A DNA stretch of 64,000 nucleotides, from contig NZ_QKYW01000001.1 of assembly GCF_003253735.1 (NCBI RefSeq), forward strand, positions 930,001-994,000. The letters run 5' to 3'. Position numbers and translations under genes: made by a program. Source of the stretch: Pseudomonas sp. URMO17WK12:I2. Lineage in GTDB: Bacteria; Pseudomonadota; Gammaproteobacteria; Pseudomonadales; Pseudomonadaceae. Shown piece after piece: positions 26,912 through 37,694 of the stretch. The stretch's first letter is position 1; each line of letters starts with the position of its first letter. A model generated the notes under the pieces. It saw nothing but the letters and a program-made list of their open reading frames with translations, made no database searches and had not been told where the DNA came from.

Positions 26912-29158
26912 TTACTGGCTCACGGCCACCGCAGAAGTGTTCATGATGCGCGGCGTGATGAAAACCAGCAACTCGGTCTTGTTGTCGTTGATGATATCGC
27001 GTCGGAAGATCCGGCCGAGATAAGGCACGTCACCAAGGAATGGCACCTTCTCGGTAGCCTTTGTCTGCGTGTTCTCGAACACCCCACCAATGACAATAGT
27101 CTCACCGTCAGATACCAGAACTTTTGCGTTGACTTCATTTTTGTTGATCGGTGGTGCGCCCGAGCCCTCAAGGGTTCGCTGGTAGTCAGCAGAATCTTTA
27201 GTAACCTTTACTTCCATAATAATGCGATTGTCCGGGGTGATTTGGGGGGTCACCTCCAGAGACAAGGCAGCCTCTTTAAAAGACGTGCTCGTTGCGCCGC
27301 TGGAGCTGGCCTCTTGATAAGGAATTTCCTGCCCTTTCAAAATCTTTGCCGTTTCCTTGTCTGAAGTGACAACCTTAGGCTGGGAAACGACTTCGCCATT
27401 GCCCGAGCTTTCCATTGCCGAAAGCTGAAGGTCAATAATTGCGCTATTGGTGATAAAGCCAATGCCGATGCCTGAAGTACTGTTGACTACTCCCATATCG
27501 ACGAAGGGAGTAGGAGAATTACCACCGGTTGTGCCGCCGCCGCCTGCAGCTTGCGTTGGCAAGGTGCAGTTTCCAGCAAATGGACCACAGCCTGCGCTAG
27601 CACCCGCACCAGTCGCGTCTCTGATGCCTAAGTTACCGTTCTTGCCATAAGTGGTGAACCGGGAGCCAGCATTTATTGCACCTCCCCAACGGACACCCAG
27701 CGCCTTGCTGTAGTTGACGTTGGCCTCAACAATACGCGCCTCGATCATCACTTGGCGTACCGCCACATCCAACTGAGCTACGATACGACGCAACTCATCC
27801 AGACGCTCCTGGGTCTGGTAAGCAATGATGCTATTGGTACGCTCATCGACCGTAATCGAGCCACGATCATCCTGCACGCCACCATCAGCACTGGTCACCG
27901 ACTGGAACAGCTTGGCCATATCGGCAGCCTTGGCGTAGTTGACCTGAATCAGCTCGCGGCGCAGCGGGGCCAGTTCGGCGATCTGCTTTTGCGATTCCAG
28001 TTCCTGGCGCTCGCGAGCGGCAATCTCTTCCGCCGGAGCAACCAGCAGTACATTGCCCACCTGACGCTTGTCCAGGCCCTTGGTTTTCAGCACCAGATCC
28101 AGCGCCTGATCCCACGGCACGTTCTGCAGGCGCAGGGTGATATTGCCGGCCACCGTGTCACTGGCGACCAGGTTCAGGTCGGTAAAGTCGGCGATCAGCT
28201 GCAGTACCGAGCGCACGTCGATATCCTGGAAGTTCAGCGACAGCTTCTCGCCGGTATAGGCGAAGCGCTCGGCCTGACGCTTGTCGGCATCTTCCTGGGT
28301 CAGCGGTTTGACGCTCAGGGTCAGCTTGTTCTCGGTCTGGTAGGCCAGGTAATCGAAGGCCCCAACCGGCTCGATCACGATACTGGCATCGTCACCGCTG
28401 CCGCTGGCACTGACGAACTGCACGGGGGTGGCGAAGTCCTTGACGTCCAACCGCACACGCAGCGCCTCAGGCAGCTGGGTACGGTTGAAATTGAGGATGA
28501 TCTTGCCGCCGCGCTCCTGGATATCGGGGCTGACCGAAGCGTCGGACAGGTTGATGACGATATTGCCCTCACCCTGCTCGCCGCGCTGGAAGTCGATATT
28601 GCTGATCGACTTGTTTACCGCACCGAACACCTTGGGTGCTGTTGGCGCCGCCACCGGCGTTGCCGCCTGGGCAGAACGGGCCGGCGCTGCTGCAGGTGCG
28701 CTTACCGGCGCAGCCGCCGTGGTAGTTGCCGAGGTCGCAACGCCGGTACCGACCTGCACGAACAGGTTGTTACCCTCGGTACGAGTATTGTAGGGCGACA
28801 GGTTGGTCAGGTTGATGATCAACCGCGTGCGATCCTTGGCCTCGACCACGGTAACGCTGCGCGCGTTACCCATGCCCAGCTCGCGGTTCTTCACGCCCAG
28901 CTTGTTGGACACGCCTGGCAGATCCAGCGCGATACGCGCCGGCTGCTCGATGGTATAGCCACGCGGCGCCGCCACCGGCTCGTCGAAGGACAGTTTCAGC
29001 TCGACCCGGTCGCCCGGCAGAGCAGCCACGTCCAGCGCCTGCAGGTTGGCGGCCAGAGCGGCAGGAGAGAGCAGTGCCACCAGCAGCGAAATGCTTAGGC
29101 GCGAAAGAGAGCTGTTCATGCTTGGATTCCGTTTGGCAGACCGGTTATTTCTATTCAT
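26912..29158 (-). CDS. pilQ: type IV pilus secretin PilQ
   Basis: 748 residues from ATG 29158, which has a good site (GAGGTGA) upstream; ATG 29119, matching the start used in P. aeruginosa (MNSxLSRL), has a weaker one. Signal peptide, two AMIN domains that bind peptidoglycan, the N0/N1 domains (EKLSLNFQDIDVRSVLQLI) and the secretin core (VPFLGDVPYLGRIFRRD, TELLVFITPRIM) are in order. It forms the outer-membrane channel for the pilus. The segment encoding about residues 486-706 is clearly AT-richer than the rest and contains a Gly/Thr-rich loop with a GCGPFAGNC cysteine pair. Confidence 0.96.
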   Translation of the reverse strand: MNRNNRSAKRNPSMNSSLSRLSISLLVALLSPAALAANLQALDVAALPGDRVELKLSFDEPVAAPRGYTIEQPARIALDLPGVSNKLGVKNRELGMGNARSVTVVEAKDRTRLIINLTNLSPYNTRTEGNNLFVQVGTGVATSATTTAAAPVSAPAAAPARSAQAATPVAAPTAPKVFGAVNKSISNIDFQRGEQGEGNIVINLSDASVSPDIQERGGKIILNFNRTQLPEALRVRLDVKDFATPVQFVSASGSGDDASIVIEPVGAFDYLAYQTENKLTLSVKPLTQEDADKRQAERFAYTGEKLSLNFQDIDVRSVLQLIADFTDLNLVASDTVAGNITLRLQNVPWDQALDLVLKTKGLDKRQVGNVLLVAPAEEIAARERQELESQKQIAELAPLRRELIQVNYAKAADMAKLFQSVTSADGGVQDDRGSITVDERTNSIIAYQTQERLDELRRIVAQLDVAVRQVMIEARIVEANVNYSKALGVRWGGAINAGSRFTTYGKNGNLGIRDATGAGASAGCGPFAGNCTLPTQAAGGGGTTGGNSPTPFVDMGVVNSTSGIGIGFITNSAIIDLQLSAMESSGNGEVVSQPKVVTSDKETAKILKGQEIPYQEASSSGATSTSFKEAALSLEVTPQITPDNRIIMEVKVTKDSADYQRTLEGSGAPPINKNEVNAKVLVSDGETIVIGGVFENTQTKATEKVPFLGDVPYLGRIFRRDIINDNKTELLVFITPRIMNTSAVAVSQ

Positions 29159-29173
29159 GCTTCACCTCGCTCC

Positions 29174-29692
29174 TCAGGAGCGTTCCTTCAGAGTGAGGGT
29201 GCGAGGACGCTCGAGCCAGCCGCCATCACCGTCGGGGACAATTTCGACCACGTCGATCTTGGCGCTGTCGATGGCAACGATGCGGCCCTCATTGCGTCCC
29301 AGGTAATCCCCGACCTTGACGCGATGTACACCACCGGCACCGCTCACCAACGCGAACGAACCATTATCGTTGGCCAGTGTGCCGACCATCTCGAACAGCT
29401 CGATATTGAAGCCCTCGAGGAACTGCTTGACGCGCGTTTCGTCGGGCTTGATTTCCTTGCTGCCTTTCGCCCGGGCGACCATATCGATCTTCACCGGCGG
29501 CTGGAAGGGGTTGCGCATCGCAGCAGCGCTGTAGGTGAAGCTTTCGTAGGGTTCAGGTTGAGGCAAGGGCTCTATCTGGCCCTTTGGCCGCGCCCTCACT
29601 TCATCCATATAAGCTTGCAGGTCACTGAAATCACCGCCGCCGCAGCCGCTCAGGGTCAGCAACAACAGGCCAGGTACGAGGACACGCTTCAT
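29174..29692 (-). CDS. pilP: type IV pilus inner-membrane lipoprotein PilP
   Basis: 172 residues with lipobox L-S-G-C (MKRVLVPGLLLLTLSGC), acylated Cys17. The C-terminal HR domain (DNGSFALVSGAGGVHRVKVGDYLGRNEGRI) is typical. PilP binds PilN/PilO and the N0 domain of PilQ, linking inner- and outer-membrane parts of the pilus machine. The start overlaps the pilO stop by 4 bases. Confidence 0.95.
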   Translation of the reverse strand: MKRVLVPGLLLLTLSGCGGGDFSDLQAYMDEVRARPKGQIEPLPQPEPYESFTYSAAAMRNPFQPPVKIDMVARAKGSKEIKPDETRVKQFLEGFNIELFEMVGTLANDNGSFALVSGAGGVHRVKVGDYLGRNEGRIVAIDSAKIDVVEIVPDGDGGWLERPRTLTLKERS

Positions 29693-30312
29693 TGATGTGT
29701 CCCCTTGTCGTTGTAGCGATAGGTCTTGGCCAGCACGCTCATGCGCAATTTGGAGGTGCTGCCCTGCTCGGCGGGTACCAACTCGAAATCATGCAACGTG
29801 ACAATCCGCGGCTGGCTGGCGACGCCACTCACGAAAGTCGCCAGGTCGTGATACCCACCCACCACCTTAATCTGGATAGGCAGCTCGATATAGAACGGCT
29901 GGGTGACTTCCGGTAGCAACTTGATCTCCTCGAACTCCAGGCCGCTGTCCAGGCCGATACGGGTGATATCTTCGAGCAGACCCGGCACTTCGGTATCACT
30001 GGGCAGCTGTTTGAGCAGAGCGCCGAAGGACGTCTCGGCCTCTTTCATCTGCTCCCGGTAGGCCTCGAGATTGGCGGCCTGAAACGCCTTGGTGGAAAAT
30101 TGCTCCTTGAGGGTTTCTTCATCCAGCCGTTGCTGATCCAGAGTGGCTTGCAGATCCTTCAGATGGAAGTTGTAGCCAAGCGCCAGCACCAGCACGACAG
30201 CAATAATGCCCGCAATTACTTTGGCCGCAGCCGGCCATGATCCGATGTTGTTGAGATCCAGATCGTTGATGTCGATCTTGCGTATGCTTGCCAGAGAATC
30301 ATTGAGGCTCAT
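29689..30312 (-). CDS. pilO: type IV pilus alignment protein PilO
   Basis: 207 residues from ATG 30312; the upstream extension lies in pilN and is spurious. One N-terminal membrane helix (AAKVIAGIIAVVLVLALGYNF), a coiled coil (DQQRLDEETLKEQFSTKAFQ), then the ferredoxin-like PilO domain (YIELPIQIKVVGGYHDLATFV). It forms a heterodimer with PilN in the alignment subcomplex. Overlaps of 4 bases on both sides. Confidence 0.96.
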   Translation of the reverse strand: MSLNDSLASIRKIDINDLDLNNIGSWPAAAKVIAGIIAVVLVLALGYNFHLKDLQATLDQQRLDEETLKEQFSTKAFQAANLEAYREQMKEAETSFGALLKQLPSDTEVPGLLEDITRIGLDSGLEFEEIKLLPEVTQPFYIELPIQIKVVGGYHDLATFVSGVASQPRIVTLHDFELVPAEQGSTSKLRMSVLAKTYRYNDKGTHQ

Positions 30313-30880
30313 GGCTTGACCTCCGCCTGATCCTTGCCCGGCTGCGCTTGCTGCACGGTCAGCTGGAAGGTGTTGGCCTGATCCAGCGCACCGGCGGTGA
30401 CGGCCTTGACCTCGGTGAGGTTGGGGGCGGTCAGCCAATCGGAGGCGTCCATATCACGCATCAGTTTGGACACTCGGCTGTTGGATTCGGCCGCGCCGAC
30501 GATGGCGATGCTCTTGCCAGTCATTTTCACCCCGGTGAAATACACACCATCGGGCAGGGTTCTGACCAACTGGTCGAATACATGGCCAATGATCGGGCGG
30601 TTACCCTGCAGGTCCTGAATGATCTTCATCCGTTCCAGCAGCTGCTGGCGGCGAGTGCGCAGCTCGCTGATTTCCGCGATGCGGGTATCGAGCACGGCAA
30701 TTTCCTTGCGCACGAAATCGTTACGGGCCTGTTGGTTCTCGATTTCACCATTGAGGTACTGGTCGCCCAGGAACACCAGGGCCGCCGCGGCGACCAGCAA
30801 ACCACCAAGCGATACCAGGAAGCGCTGCTTGCGCTCTTCACGCAGTTGTTCGCGCCAGGGGAGAAGGTTAATCCGCGCCA

Positions 30881-30881
<1 letters not shown>
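30309..30881 (-). CDS. pilN: type IV pilus alignment protein PilN
   Basis: 190 residues. The N-terminal cytoplasmic motif ARINLLPWREQLREERKQRF binds PilM, followed by a membrane helix (FLVSLGGLLVAAAALVFLG), a coiled coil and a ferredoxin-like periplasmic domain. PilN recruits PilM to the inner membrane and pairs with PilO. Start and pilM stop overlap by one base. Confidence 0.96.
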
Positions 30882-32129
<1,248 letters not shown>

Positions 32130-34565
32130 ATGCGTTTGCTGAAGTTTTTCTGCTGGTCCGTCGTCGCCGTTTTTTGTGCGCTGGTACTCGCCGTCAGTGG
32201 TGCCTTCCTCTACCTGAGCCCGACCCTACCCTCTGTCGATGCCTTGCGCAGTATAGAGCTGCAGATACCCCTTCGCGTCTACAGCAGCGACGGAAAACTC
32301 ATCGCCGAATTCGGCGAGATGCGTCGTTCTCCCATCGCCTTCGCCGACATACCGCCTGATTTCACCAGCGCGCTGCTGGCTGCCGAAGACGATAACTTCG
32401 CAAACCATTATGGCGTTGATCTTACGAGCCTGATGCGCGCTGCCACGCAATTATTGAAAACAGGTCAAATTCAGTCCGGCGGCAGCACCATCACCATGCA
32501 GGTGGCGAAGAACTTCTTCCTCACCAGCGAACGTAGCTTCTCGCGCAAGATCACCGAGATCCTGCTCGCCTTGCAGATCGAGCGCGAGCTGAGCAAGAAC
32601 GAGATCCTCGAGCTGTACGTCAACAAGATTTACCTGGGCCACCGTGCCTACGGCATCGAAGCCGCCGCCCAAGTCTATTACGGCAAATCCATCCGAGACT
32701 TGAGCCTTTCACAGCTTGCGACGATAGCCGGTCTTCCCAAGGCACCTTCGGCGTTCAACCCGCTGACCAATCCAACACGCGCCAAGGAGCGTCGCGACTG
32801 GATTCTCGGCCGTATGCATCGTCTGGGGCGTATCGATCAGGCGCGTTACGAAGCCGCCCTCGCCGAGCCGGTGGATGCCAGCTACCACGTGGCGACACCT
32901 GAAGTGTCAGCGCCCTACGTAGCCGAGATGGCCCGCGCCGAAATGGTCGGCCGCTACGGCAGCGACGCTTATACCCAGGGTTTCAACGTCACCACCACGG
33001 TGCCCAGCGACTTGCAGCTCATGGCCAACAAGGCCCTGCGCGACGGCCTCATCGACTATGACCAGCGCCACGGCTATCGCGGCCCGGAAAGCCGCCTGCC
33101 TGGCATGACCCGGGAAACCTGGCAGGCCGAACTCAGCAAGCAGGGCCTGCGCGGTGGCCTGGAGCCGGCCATCGTCACTCAGGTCGAGAAGAGCGGCATT
33201 CTGGTGCTGACCCGCCGCGGCAACGAAGAAGCGGTGTCGTGGGACAGCATGAAATGGGCACGCCCGTTCCTCAACACCAACAGCCTGGGGCCACGCCCGC
33301 AGCAGCCGGCGGACGTGGTACAGATTGGTGACCTGATTCGCGTGCAACGCCAGGACGACGACAGCCTGCGCTTCGTGCAGCTGCCCAGCGCCCAAAGCGC
33401 ACTGGTGTCGCTCGACCCGCAGAATGGCGCCATTCGCGCCCTGGTCGGTGGCTTCTCGTTCGAGCAGAGCAACTACAATCGCGCCGTGCAGGCCAAGCGC
33501 CAGCCAGGCTCGAGCTTCAAGCCCTTCGTCTATAGTGCGGCTCTGGATAACGGCTACACCGCCGCGAGCCTGGTCAACGATGCGCCGATCGTATTCGTCG
33601 ACGACTACATGGATCAGGTCTGGCGGCCGAAGAACGACAACAACACCTTCCTTGGCCCGATCCGCCTGCGCGAGGCGTTGTACAAATCGCGCAACCTGGT
33701 ATCGATTCGCCTGCTGCAGGCCATGGGCATCGAGAACACCCTGCGCTATATCGAGCGCTTCGGTTTCAACCGCCAGGACCTGCCGCGCAACCTGTCCCTG
33801 GCCCTGGGCACCGCCAACCTCACGCCCATGGAGATCGCCACCGGCTGGACGGTATTTGCCAATGGCGGCCACAAGGTGCAGCCGTACCTGATCCAGCGTA
33901 TCGACAACCGCCATGGTGACCCGCTGTTCATCGCCAACCCGCCGACCGTGCCGAACGCCGCCAAGCCCGAAGTACCGCCGCCAGTCAACGAAGAAGGCGT
34001 GATGAGCGCCGCCGAGGCAGCGCCCGAGCAACTGCCGGACGCACCGGAGCCGGCGACTGCCGAGCGCATTCTCGATGAACGCACCGCCTACATCATGACC
34101 AGCATGCTGCAGGACGTGATCAAGCGCGGCACCGGGCGCCGCGCCATGGCCCTGGGCCGCACCGACCTGGCCGGCAAGACCGGTACCACCAACGAATCCA
34201 AGGACAGCTGGTTCTCCGGCTACAACGCCGACTACGTGACCACCGTATGGGCCGGCTTCGACCAGCCCGAGAGCCTGGGCCGCAACGAATACGGCGGCAC
34301 CGTGGCCCTGCCGATCTGGATGAGCTATATGGGCGCCGCCCTCAAGGACAAGCCCAACCACGCGCCTGCCGAGCCGGACGGCATCCTTACCCTGCGCATC
34401 GACCCGCACAGTGGCCGCGCCGCAGCACCCGGCACGCCGGATGCCTATTTCGAGCTGTTCAAGAGCGAGGACTCGCCGCCGCCGATGAACGAGCTCGATC
34501 CGGGCATGGGCGCGCCGAACAGCCCGCTGCCCGCGGATGAAAGCGCGCCGATCGACCTGTTCTAA
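32130..34565 (+). CDS. ponA: penicillin-binding protein 1A, bifunctional murein polymerase
   Basis: 811 residues from ATG 32130. A single N-terminal membrane anchor is followed by the glycosyltransferase domain (catalytic Glu in AAEDDNFANHYG, then GGSTITMQVAKNFFL and LELYVNKIYLGHRAYG), an OB-like insert typical of PBP1A, and the transpeptidase with Ser461 in SSFK, SRN and KTGT (Lys683). It polymerises and cross-links peptidoglycan. Also called mrcA. Position opposite pilMNOPQ is conserved in Pseudomonas. Confidence 0.96.
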   Translation: MRLLKFFCWSVVAVFCALVLAVSGAFLYLSPTLPSVDALRSIELQIPLRVYSSDGKLIAEFGEMRRSPIAFADIPPDFTSALLAAEDDNFANHYGVDLTSLMRAATQLLKTGQIQSGGSTITMQVAKNFFLTSERSFSRKITEILLALQIERELSKNEILELYVNKIYLGHRAYGIEAAAQVYYGKSIRDLSLSQLATIAGLPKAPSAFNPLTNPTRAKERRDWILGRMHRLGRIDQARYEAALAEPVDASYHVATPEVSAPYVAEMARAEMVGRYGSDAYTQGFNVTTTVPSDLQLMANKALRDGLIDYDQRHGYRGPESRLPGMTRETWQAELSKQGLRGGLEPAIVTQVEKSGILVLTRRGNEEAVSWDSMKWARPFLNTNSLGPRPQQPADVVQIGDLIRVQRQDDDSLRFVQLPSAQSALVSLDPQNGAIRALVGGFSFEQSNYNRAVQAKRQPGSSFKPFVYSAALDNGYTAASLVNDAPIVFVDDYMDQVWRPKNDNNTFLGPIRLREALYKSRNLVSIRLLQAMGIENTLRYIERFGFNRQDLPRNLSLALGTANLTPMEIATGWTVFANGGHKVQPYLIQRIDNRHGDPLFIANPPTVPNAAKPEVPPPVNEEGVMSAAEAAPEQLPDAPEPATAERILDERTAYIMTSMLQDVIKRGTGRRAMALGRTDLAGKTGTTNESKDSWFSGYNADYVTTVWAGFDQPESLGRNEYGGTVALPIWMSYMGAALKDKPNHAPAEPDGILTLRIDPHSGRAAAPGTPDAYFELFKSEDSPPPMNELDPGMGAPNSPLPADESAPIDLF

Positions 34566-34778
34566 GACCCGTTCATAATCTTTCAGCCCAGGTTCGTCGA
34601 TTTTGACTGCGAAGCGGCGGGAGCGGCCGTTCGTAGGGTGGACGACGCTTCATCCGTCCACCGCTCTGCGAGCGCAATGGTGGACAAAAAGAGCGTTGTC
34701 CACCCTACGCTGGGAACGTCCGCTTCTGCCTTGTAGTTGCCGCTTCATGCGCATAATGATCGTGAACAGGCCCTAAGG
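34566..34778. repeat. dispersed repeat element with terminal inverted repeats, directly after the ponA stop
   Basis: Left end GACCCGTTCATAATCTTT and the reverse complement of the right end (GGCCTGTTCACGATCATT) are imperfect inverted repeats. The element contains the GTAGGGTGGAC palindrome (34633-34710, related to 11952-12016) and at 34722-34750 an exact inverted copy of 6295-6323. No coding capacity. The 67 bases from here to the terminator show nothing else. Confidence 0.6.
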
Positions 34779-34845
34779 GCGACGTCAGCAGCCCAGCAGC
34801 TAGCGGCTCTTTTGTAGCAAGCATCAACAGCTCAAAACGCGCCCA

Positions 34846-34875
34846 ATAAAAAACCCGCCGAAGCGGGTTTTTTAT
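34846..34875. terminator. bidirectional intrinsic terminator between ponA and maeB
   Basis: An 11-bp perfect stem (AAAAAACCCGC / GCGGGTTTTTT) with a CGAA tetraloop. A- and T-runs on both flanks allow it to end both convergent transcripts. Confidence 0.9.
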
Positions 34876-34890
34876 TGCCTGCTGAAGGAC

Positions 34891-36159
34891 TCAGCCCTTG
34901 AACACGTCGTCGACCGACTGCAGCGGGTAGTGCTTCGGATACGGCAGGGTCGCCACGCCGCTTTCGATGGCGGCCTTGGCAACGGCGTCGCAGACCACGT
35001 TGATCAGGCGTACATCCATCGGCTTGGGAATGATGTACTCACGGCCGAATTCCAGCTTGATGCCGCCGTAGGCGTCGCACACTTCCTGGGGCACCGGCAG
35101 CTTGGCCAGCTCGCGCAGGGCGTTGGCAGCGGCGATCTTCATCTCTTCGTTGATGCGGGTCGCGCGAACGTCCAGCGCGCCGCGGAAGATGAACGGGAAG
35201 CCCAGCACGTTGTTGACCTGGTTCGGGTAGTCGGAACGACCGGTGGCCATGATCACGTCGTTACGGGTGGCGTGGGCCAGCTCCGGCTTGATTTCCGGAT
35301 CCGGGTTCGAGCAGGCGAACACGATCGGGTTCGGCGCCATCAGCTTGAGGCCTTCGGCGCTCAGCAGATCCGGGCCGGACAGGCCGACGAATACATCAGC
35401 GCCGGTCAGGGCATCGTCCAGGGTACGCCTGGTGGTTTCGGTGGCGAACACCGCCTTGTACTGGTTCAGGTCATCACGGCCAGCGTGGATCACGCCTTTA
35501 CGGTCGATCATGAAGATGTTCTCGACCTTGGCACCCATGCTCACCAGCAGCTTCATGCAGGAGATGGCGGCGGCGCCAGCGCCGAGGCAGACGATCTTGG
35601 CTTCCGGCAGGGTCTTGCCGGCGATTTCCAGGGCATTGAGCATGCCGGCCGCGGTGACGATGGCGGTACCGTGCTGGTCATCGTGGAACACCGGGATGTC
35701 GCACTGCTCGATCAGCGCACGCTCGATCTCGAAGCACTCGGGTGCCTTGATATCTTCCAGGTTGATACCACCGAAGGTAATGGAGATGCGCTTGACGGTG
35801 TCGATGAAGGCCTGCGGGCTTTCGGCATCGACTTCGATGTCGAACACGTCGACGCCGGCGAAACGCTTGAACAGCACGCCCTTGCCTTCCATGACCGGCT
35901 TGGAGGCCAGCGGGCCGAGGTCGCCCAGACCGAGGATCGCGGTGCCGTCGGAAATGACTGCTACCAGGTTGCCTTTACCGGTGTAGCGGTAGGCGAGCTC
36001 CGGATCGCGAGCGATCTCGCGCACTGGCTCGGCGACACCCGGGCTGTAGGCCAGCGACAGGTCACGGGCAGTGGCGGTGGGCTTGGTGAGCTCGACGCTC
36101 AACTTACCCGGACGGGGCTTCTCATGGTATTCGAGAGCGGCAGTTTTCAGATCAGACAT
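34891..36159 (-). CDS. maeB: malic enzyme (NADP-type, short form)
   Basis: 422 residues from ATG 36159; the ORF extension to 36213 is not supported. It oxidatively decarboxylates malate to pyruvate. Visible features: the malic N-terminal region (LSLAYSPGVAEPVREIA), TGKGNLVAVISDGTAILGLGD, the metal-binding FHDDQHGTAIV and the NAD(P) fold IVCLGAGAAAISC. It lacks the C-terminal phosphotransacetylase-like domain of the long (about 760-residue) MaeB. Monocistronic, ending at the shared terminator. Confidence 0.9.
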   Translation of the reverse strand: MSDLKTAALEYHEKPRPGKLSVELTKPTATARDLSLAYSPGVAEPVREIARDPELAYRYTGKGNLVAVISDGTAILGLGDLGPLASKPVMEGKGVLFKRFAGVDVFDIEVDAESPQAFIDTVKRISITFGGINLEDIKAPECFEIERALIEQCDIPVFHDDQHGTAIVTAAGMLNALEIAGKTLPEAKIVCLGAGAAAISCMKLLVSMGAKVENIFMIDRKGVIHAGRDDLNQYKAVFATETTRRTLDDALTGADVFVGLSGPDLLSAEGLKLMAPNPIVFACSNPDPEIKPELAHATRNDVIMATGRSDYPNQVNNVLGFPFIFRGALDVRATRINEEMKIAAANALRELAKLPVPQEVCDAYGGIKLEFGREYIIPKPMDVRLINVVCDAVAKAAIESGVATLPYPKHYPLQSVDDVFKG

Positions 36160-36260
36160 AGTGGCATTCCGCTTTTTTTGGGCTATTGACTGGCAGTCGG
36201 CGAGGATACGCAATGTGCAGGGGCCTGCACAAGACTATGCAGTCAGCCTGCAAACGTGCC

Positions 36261-37694
36261 TCAACGAACCGTCTTGAACCATTCACCCGGGCGAGGCTCG
36301 CCCTGTGGATAAAGATTGTTGAGCAGGCGCAAGGTCGCCTCGGCGTCACCGGTCAGGGCGCTGCCAGCCGCCAGCGTCTTGACGGTCTGCCCTGGCGCAA
36401 CGCGCAGCAGTTGCAACCGCAACGGCTCAGCAAGCTTGCGCTCGGCTGGCTGCAAAGGCCGAAAACTGCTGATCGCCGCGAGCATCTGGGCATCTTCCGT
36501 CGCGCTTGCTGCACGACCCTTGGCCGCACCGATGAACAGGTAGGCCTTGTCAGCCTTGAGGATCACCGCCACCCGGCGCGGCGCGCTGCCCTCGATCAGG
36601 CCGGTATAACCGTGCAAACCGGCCTGCTCCAGCGGCTCGCCAGCACGCAGGCGTCTGCCGCCGATACGCTGACCCAGCAGGGTCGCGGCGTCCAGCCGAC
36701 GCGGGTTGTCTTCCAGCATCATGGCAACGAGCAGCTGCCTGTCTGGCGACTGGCCGACCAGTTGCTGTGGCTCGTTGATGATGCTCCAGCCCTTGGCGAA
36801 CGCCAGGGTGAAGTCCAGATCACCATGATAGAAGCGCTCGCCGCGACGGATGCCGCTCTCGGCCGAATCACCGAATGGCACGCCTTGCAGGCGTTTCAGA
36901 AAGGCCTCACGATTGACCTCCTGCTGCCCGGCGACCAGCGCGCGGGCCGGGCCGATCACCTGCTGTAGGCGGCGGTCGTTATCCGGATGGGTGTCGAACA
37001 GCCCATGGTAGCTGCCAACCGGTTGCTGCTCGCCGCGTGCGGCGGCCTGGTCGCGGGCGAAGTCTTCCTGCAGCTTGAGTACCTTGACCACTTCGATCAT
37101 CGCCTGCGGGTCGTAACCACCGCGGGCCAGGTACTCGGCGCCGAGGCCGTCGGCCTCCAGCTCCATGTCACGGCCATAGCCGCGCACCACGGCATTGCCC
37201 AGCACCCCGGTCACGTCCGCTGCGGCGCCAACACCGGTGCCCATGGCCACCGCCTGGCCGAGAAGGCCCCAGGCGGTCGACTGGCTTTGCTGGCGCACGC
37301 CATGGCGGGCAGTCACGTGCCCGACCTCGTGGCCGAGCACGGCCGCCAACTCGGCCTCCGAGCCCAGGTAGGCCATCAGCCCGCGATGGATATAGATGTA
37401 GCCGCCCGGCAGGGCGAAGGCATTGATGTCCGGGCTGTCGATCACGGTGAAGTGATAGTCCAGTTGCCCACGGTGGCTATGCCGCGCCACGCGCTCGCCA
37501 ACCTGCTGGACGTAGGCCTGCAGGGCCTGATCGGGATAGCGCGGGTACTGCTTGAGGATCTGCTGATGGGCCTCACGGCCGAGGGACAGTTCCTGGGCCT
37601 CGCTCATCATTACGAAGTCGGTACGTCCGGTCGCCGGATTCACCGCACAGCCCGCCAGGGTCACCAGCGCCACCATCAGCAAGCACAGCCTCAT
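36261..37694 (-). CDS. M48 family metalloprotease, lipoprotein
   Basis: 477 residues. Lipobox L-A-G-C (Cys16) indicates a membrane-anchored periplasmic protein. The zinc site is H122-E-V-G-H126 (VLGHEVGHVTARHG), with the third ligand Glu in MELEADGLGAEYLARGGYDP. This is the BepA/YfgC-like group of M48 peptidases, which takes part in outer-membrane protein quality control. The extra C-terminal part contains a LysM-like or SH3-like tail (VAPGQTVKTLAAGSALTGDA). The start overlaps the nuclease stop by 4 bases, forming a two-gene operon. Confidence 0.9.
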   Translation of the reverse strand: MRLCLLMVALVTLAGCAVNPATGRTDFVMMSEAQELSLGREAHQQILKQYPRYPDQALQAYVQQVGERVARHSHRGQLDYHFTVIDSPDINAFALPGGYIYIHRGLMAYLGSEAELAAVLGHEVGHVTARHGVRQQSQSTAWGLLGQAVAMGTGVGAAADVTGVLGNAVVRGYGRDMELEADGLGAEYLARGGYDPQAMIEVVKVLKLQEDFARDQAAARGEQQPVGSYHGLFDTHPDNDRRLQQVIGPARALVAGQQEVNREAFLKRLQGVPFGDSAESGIRRGERFYHGDLDFTLAFAKGWSIINEPQQLVGQSPDRQLLVAMMLEDNPRRLDAATLLGQRIGGRRLRAGEPLEQAGLHGYTGLIEGSAPRRVAVILKADKAYLFIGAAKGRAASATEDAQMLAAISSFRPLQPAERKLAEPLRLQLLRVAPGQTVKTLAAGSALTGDAEATLRLLNNLYPQGEPRPGEWFKTVR

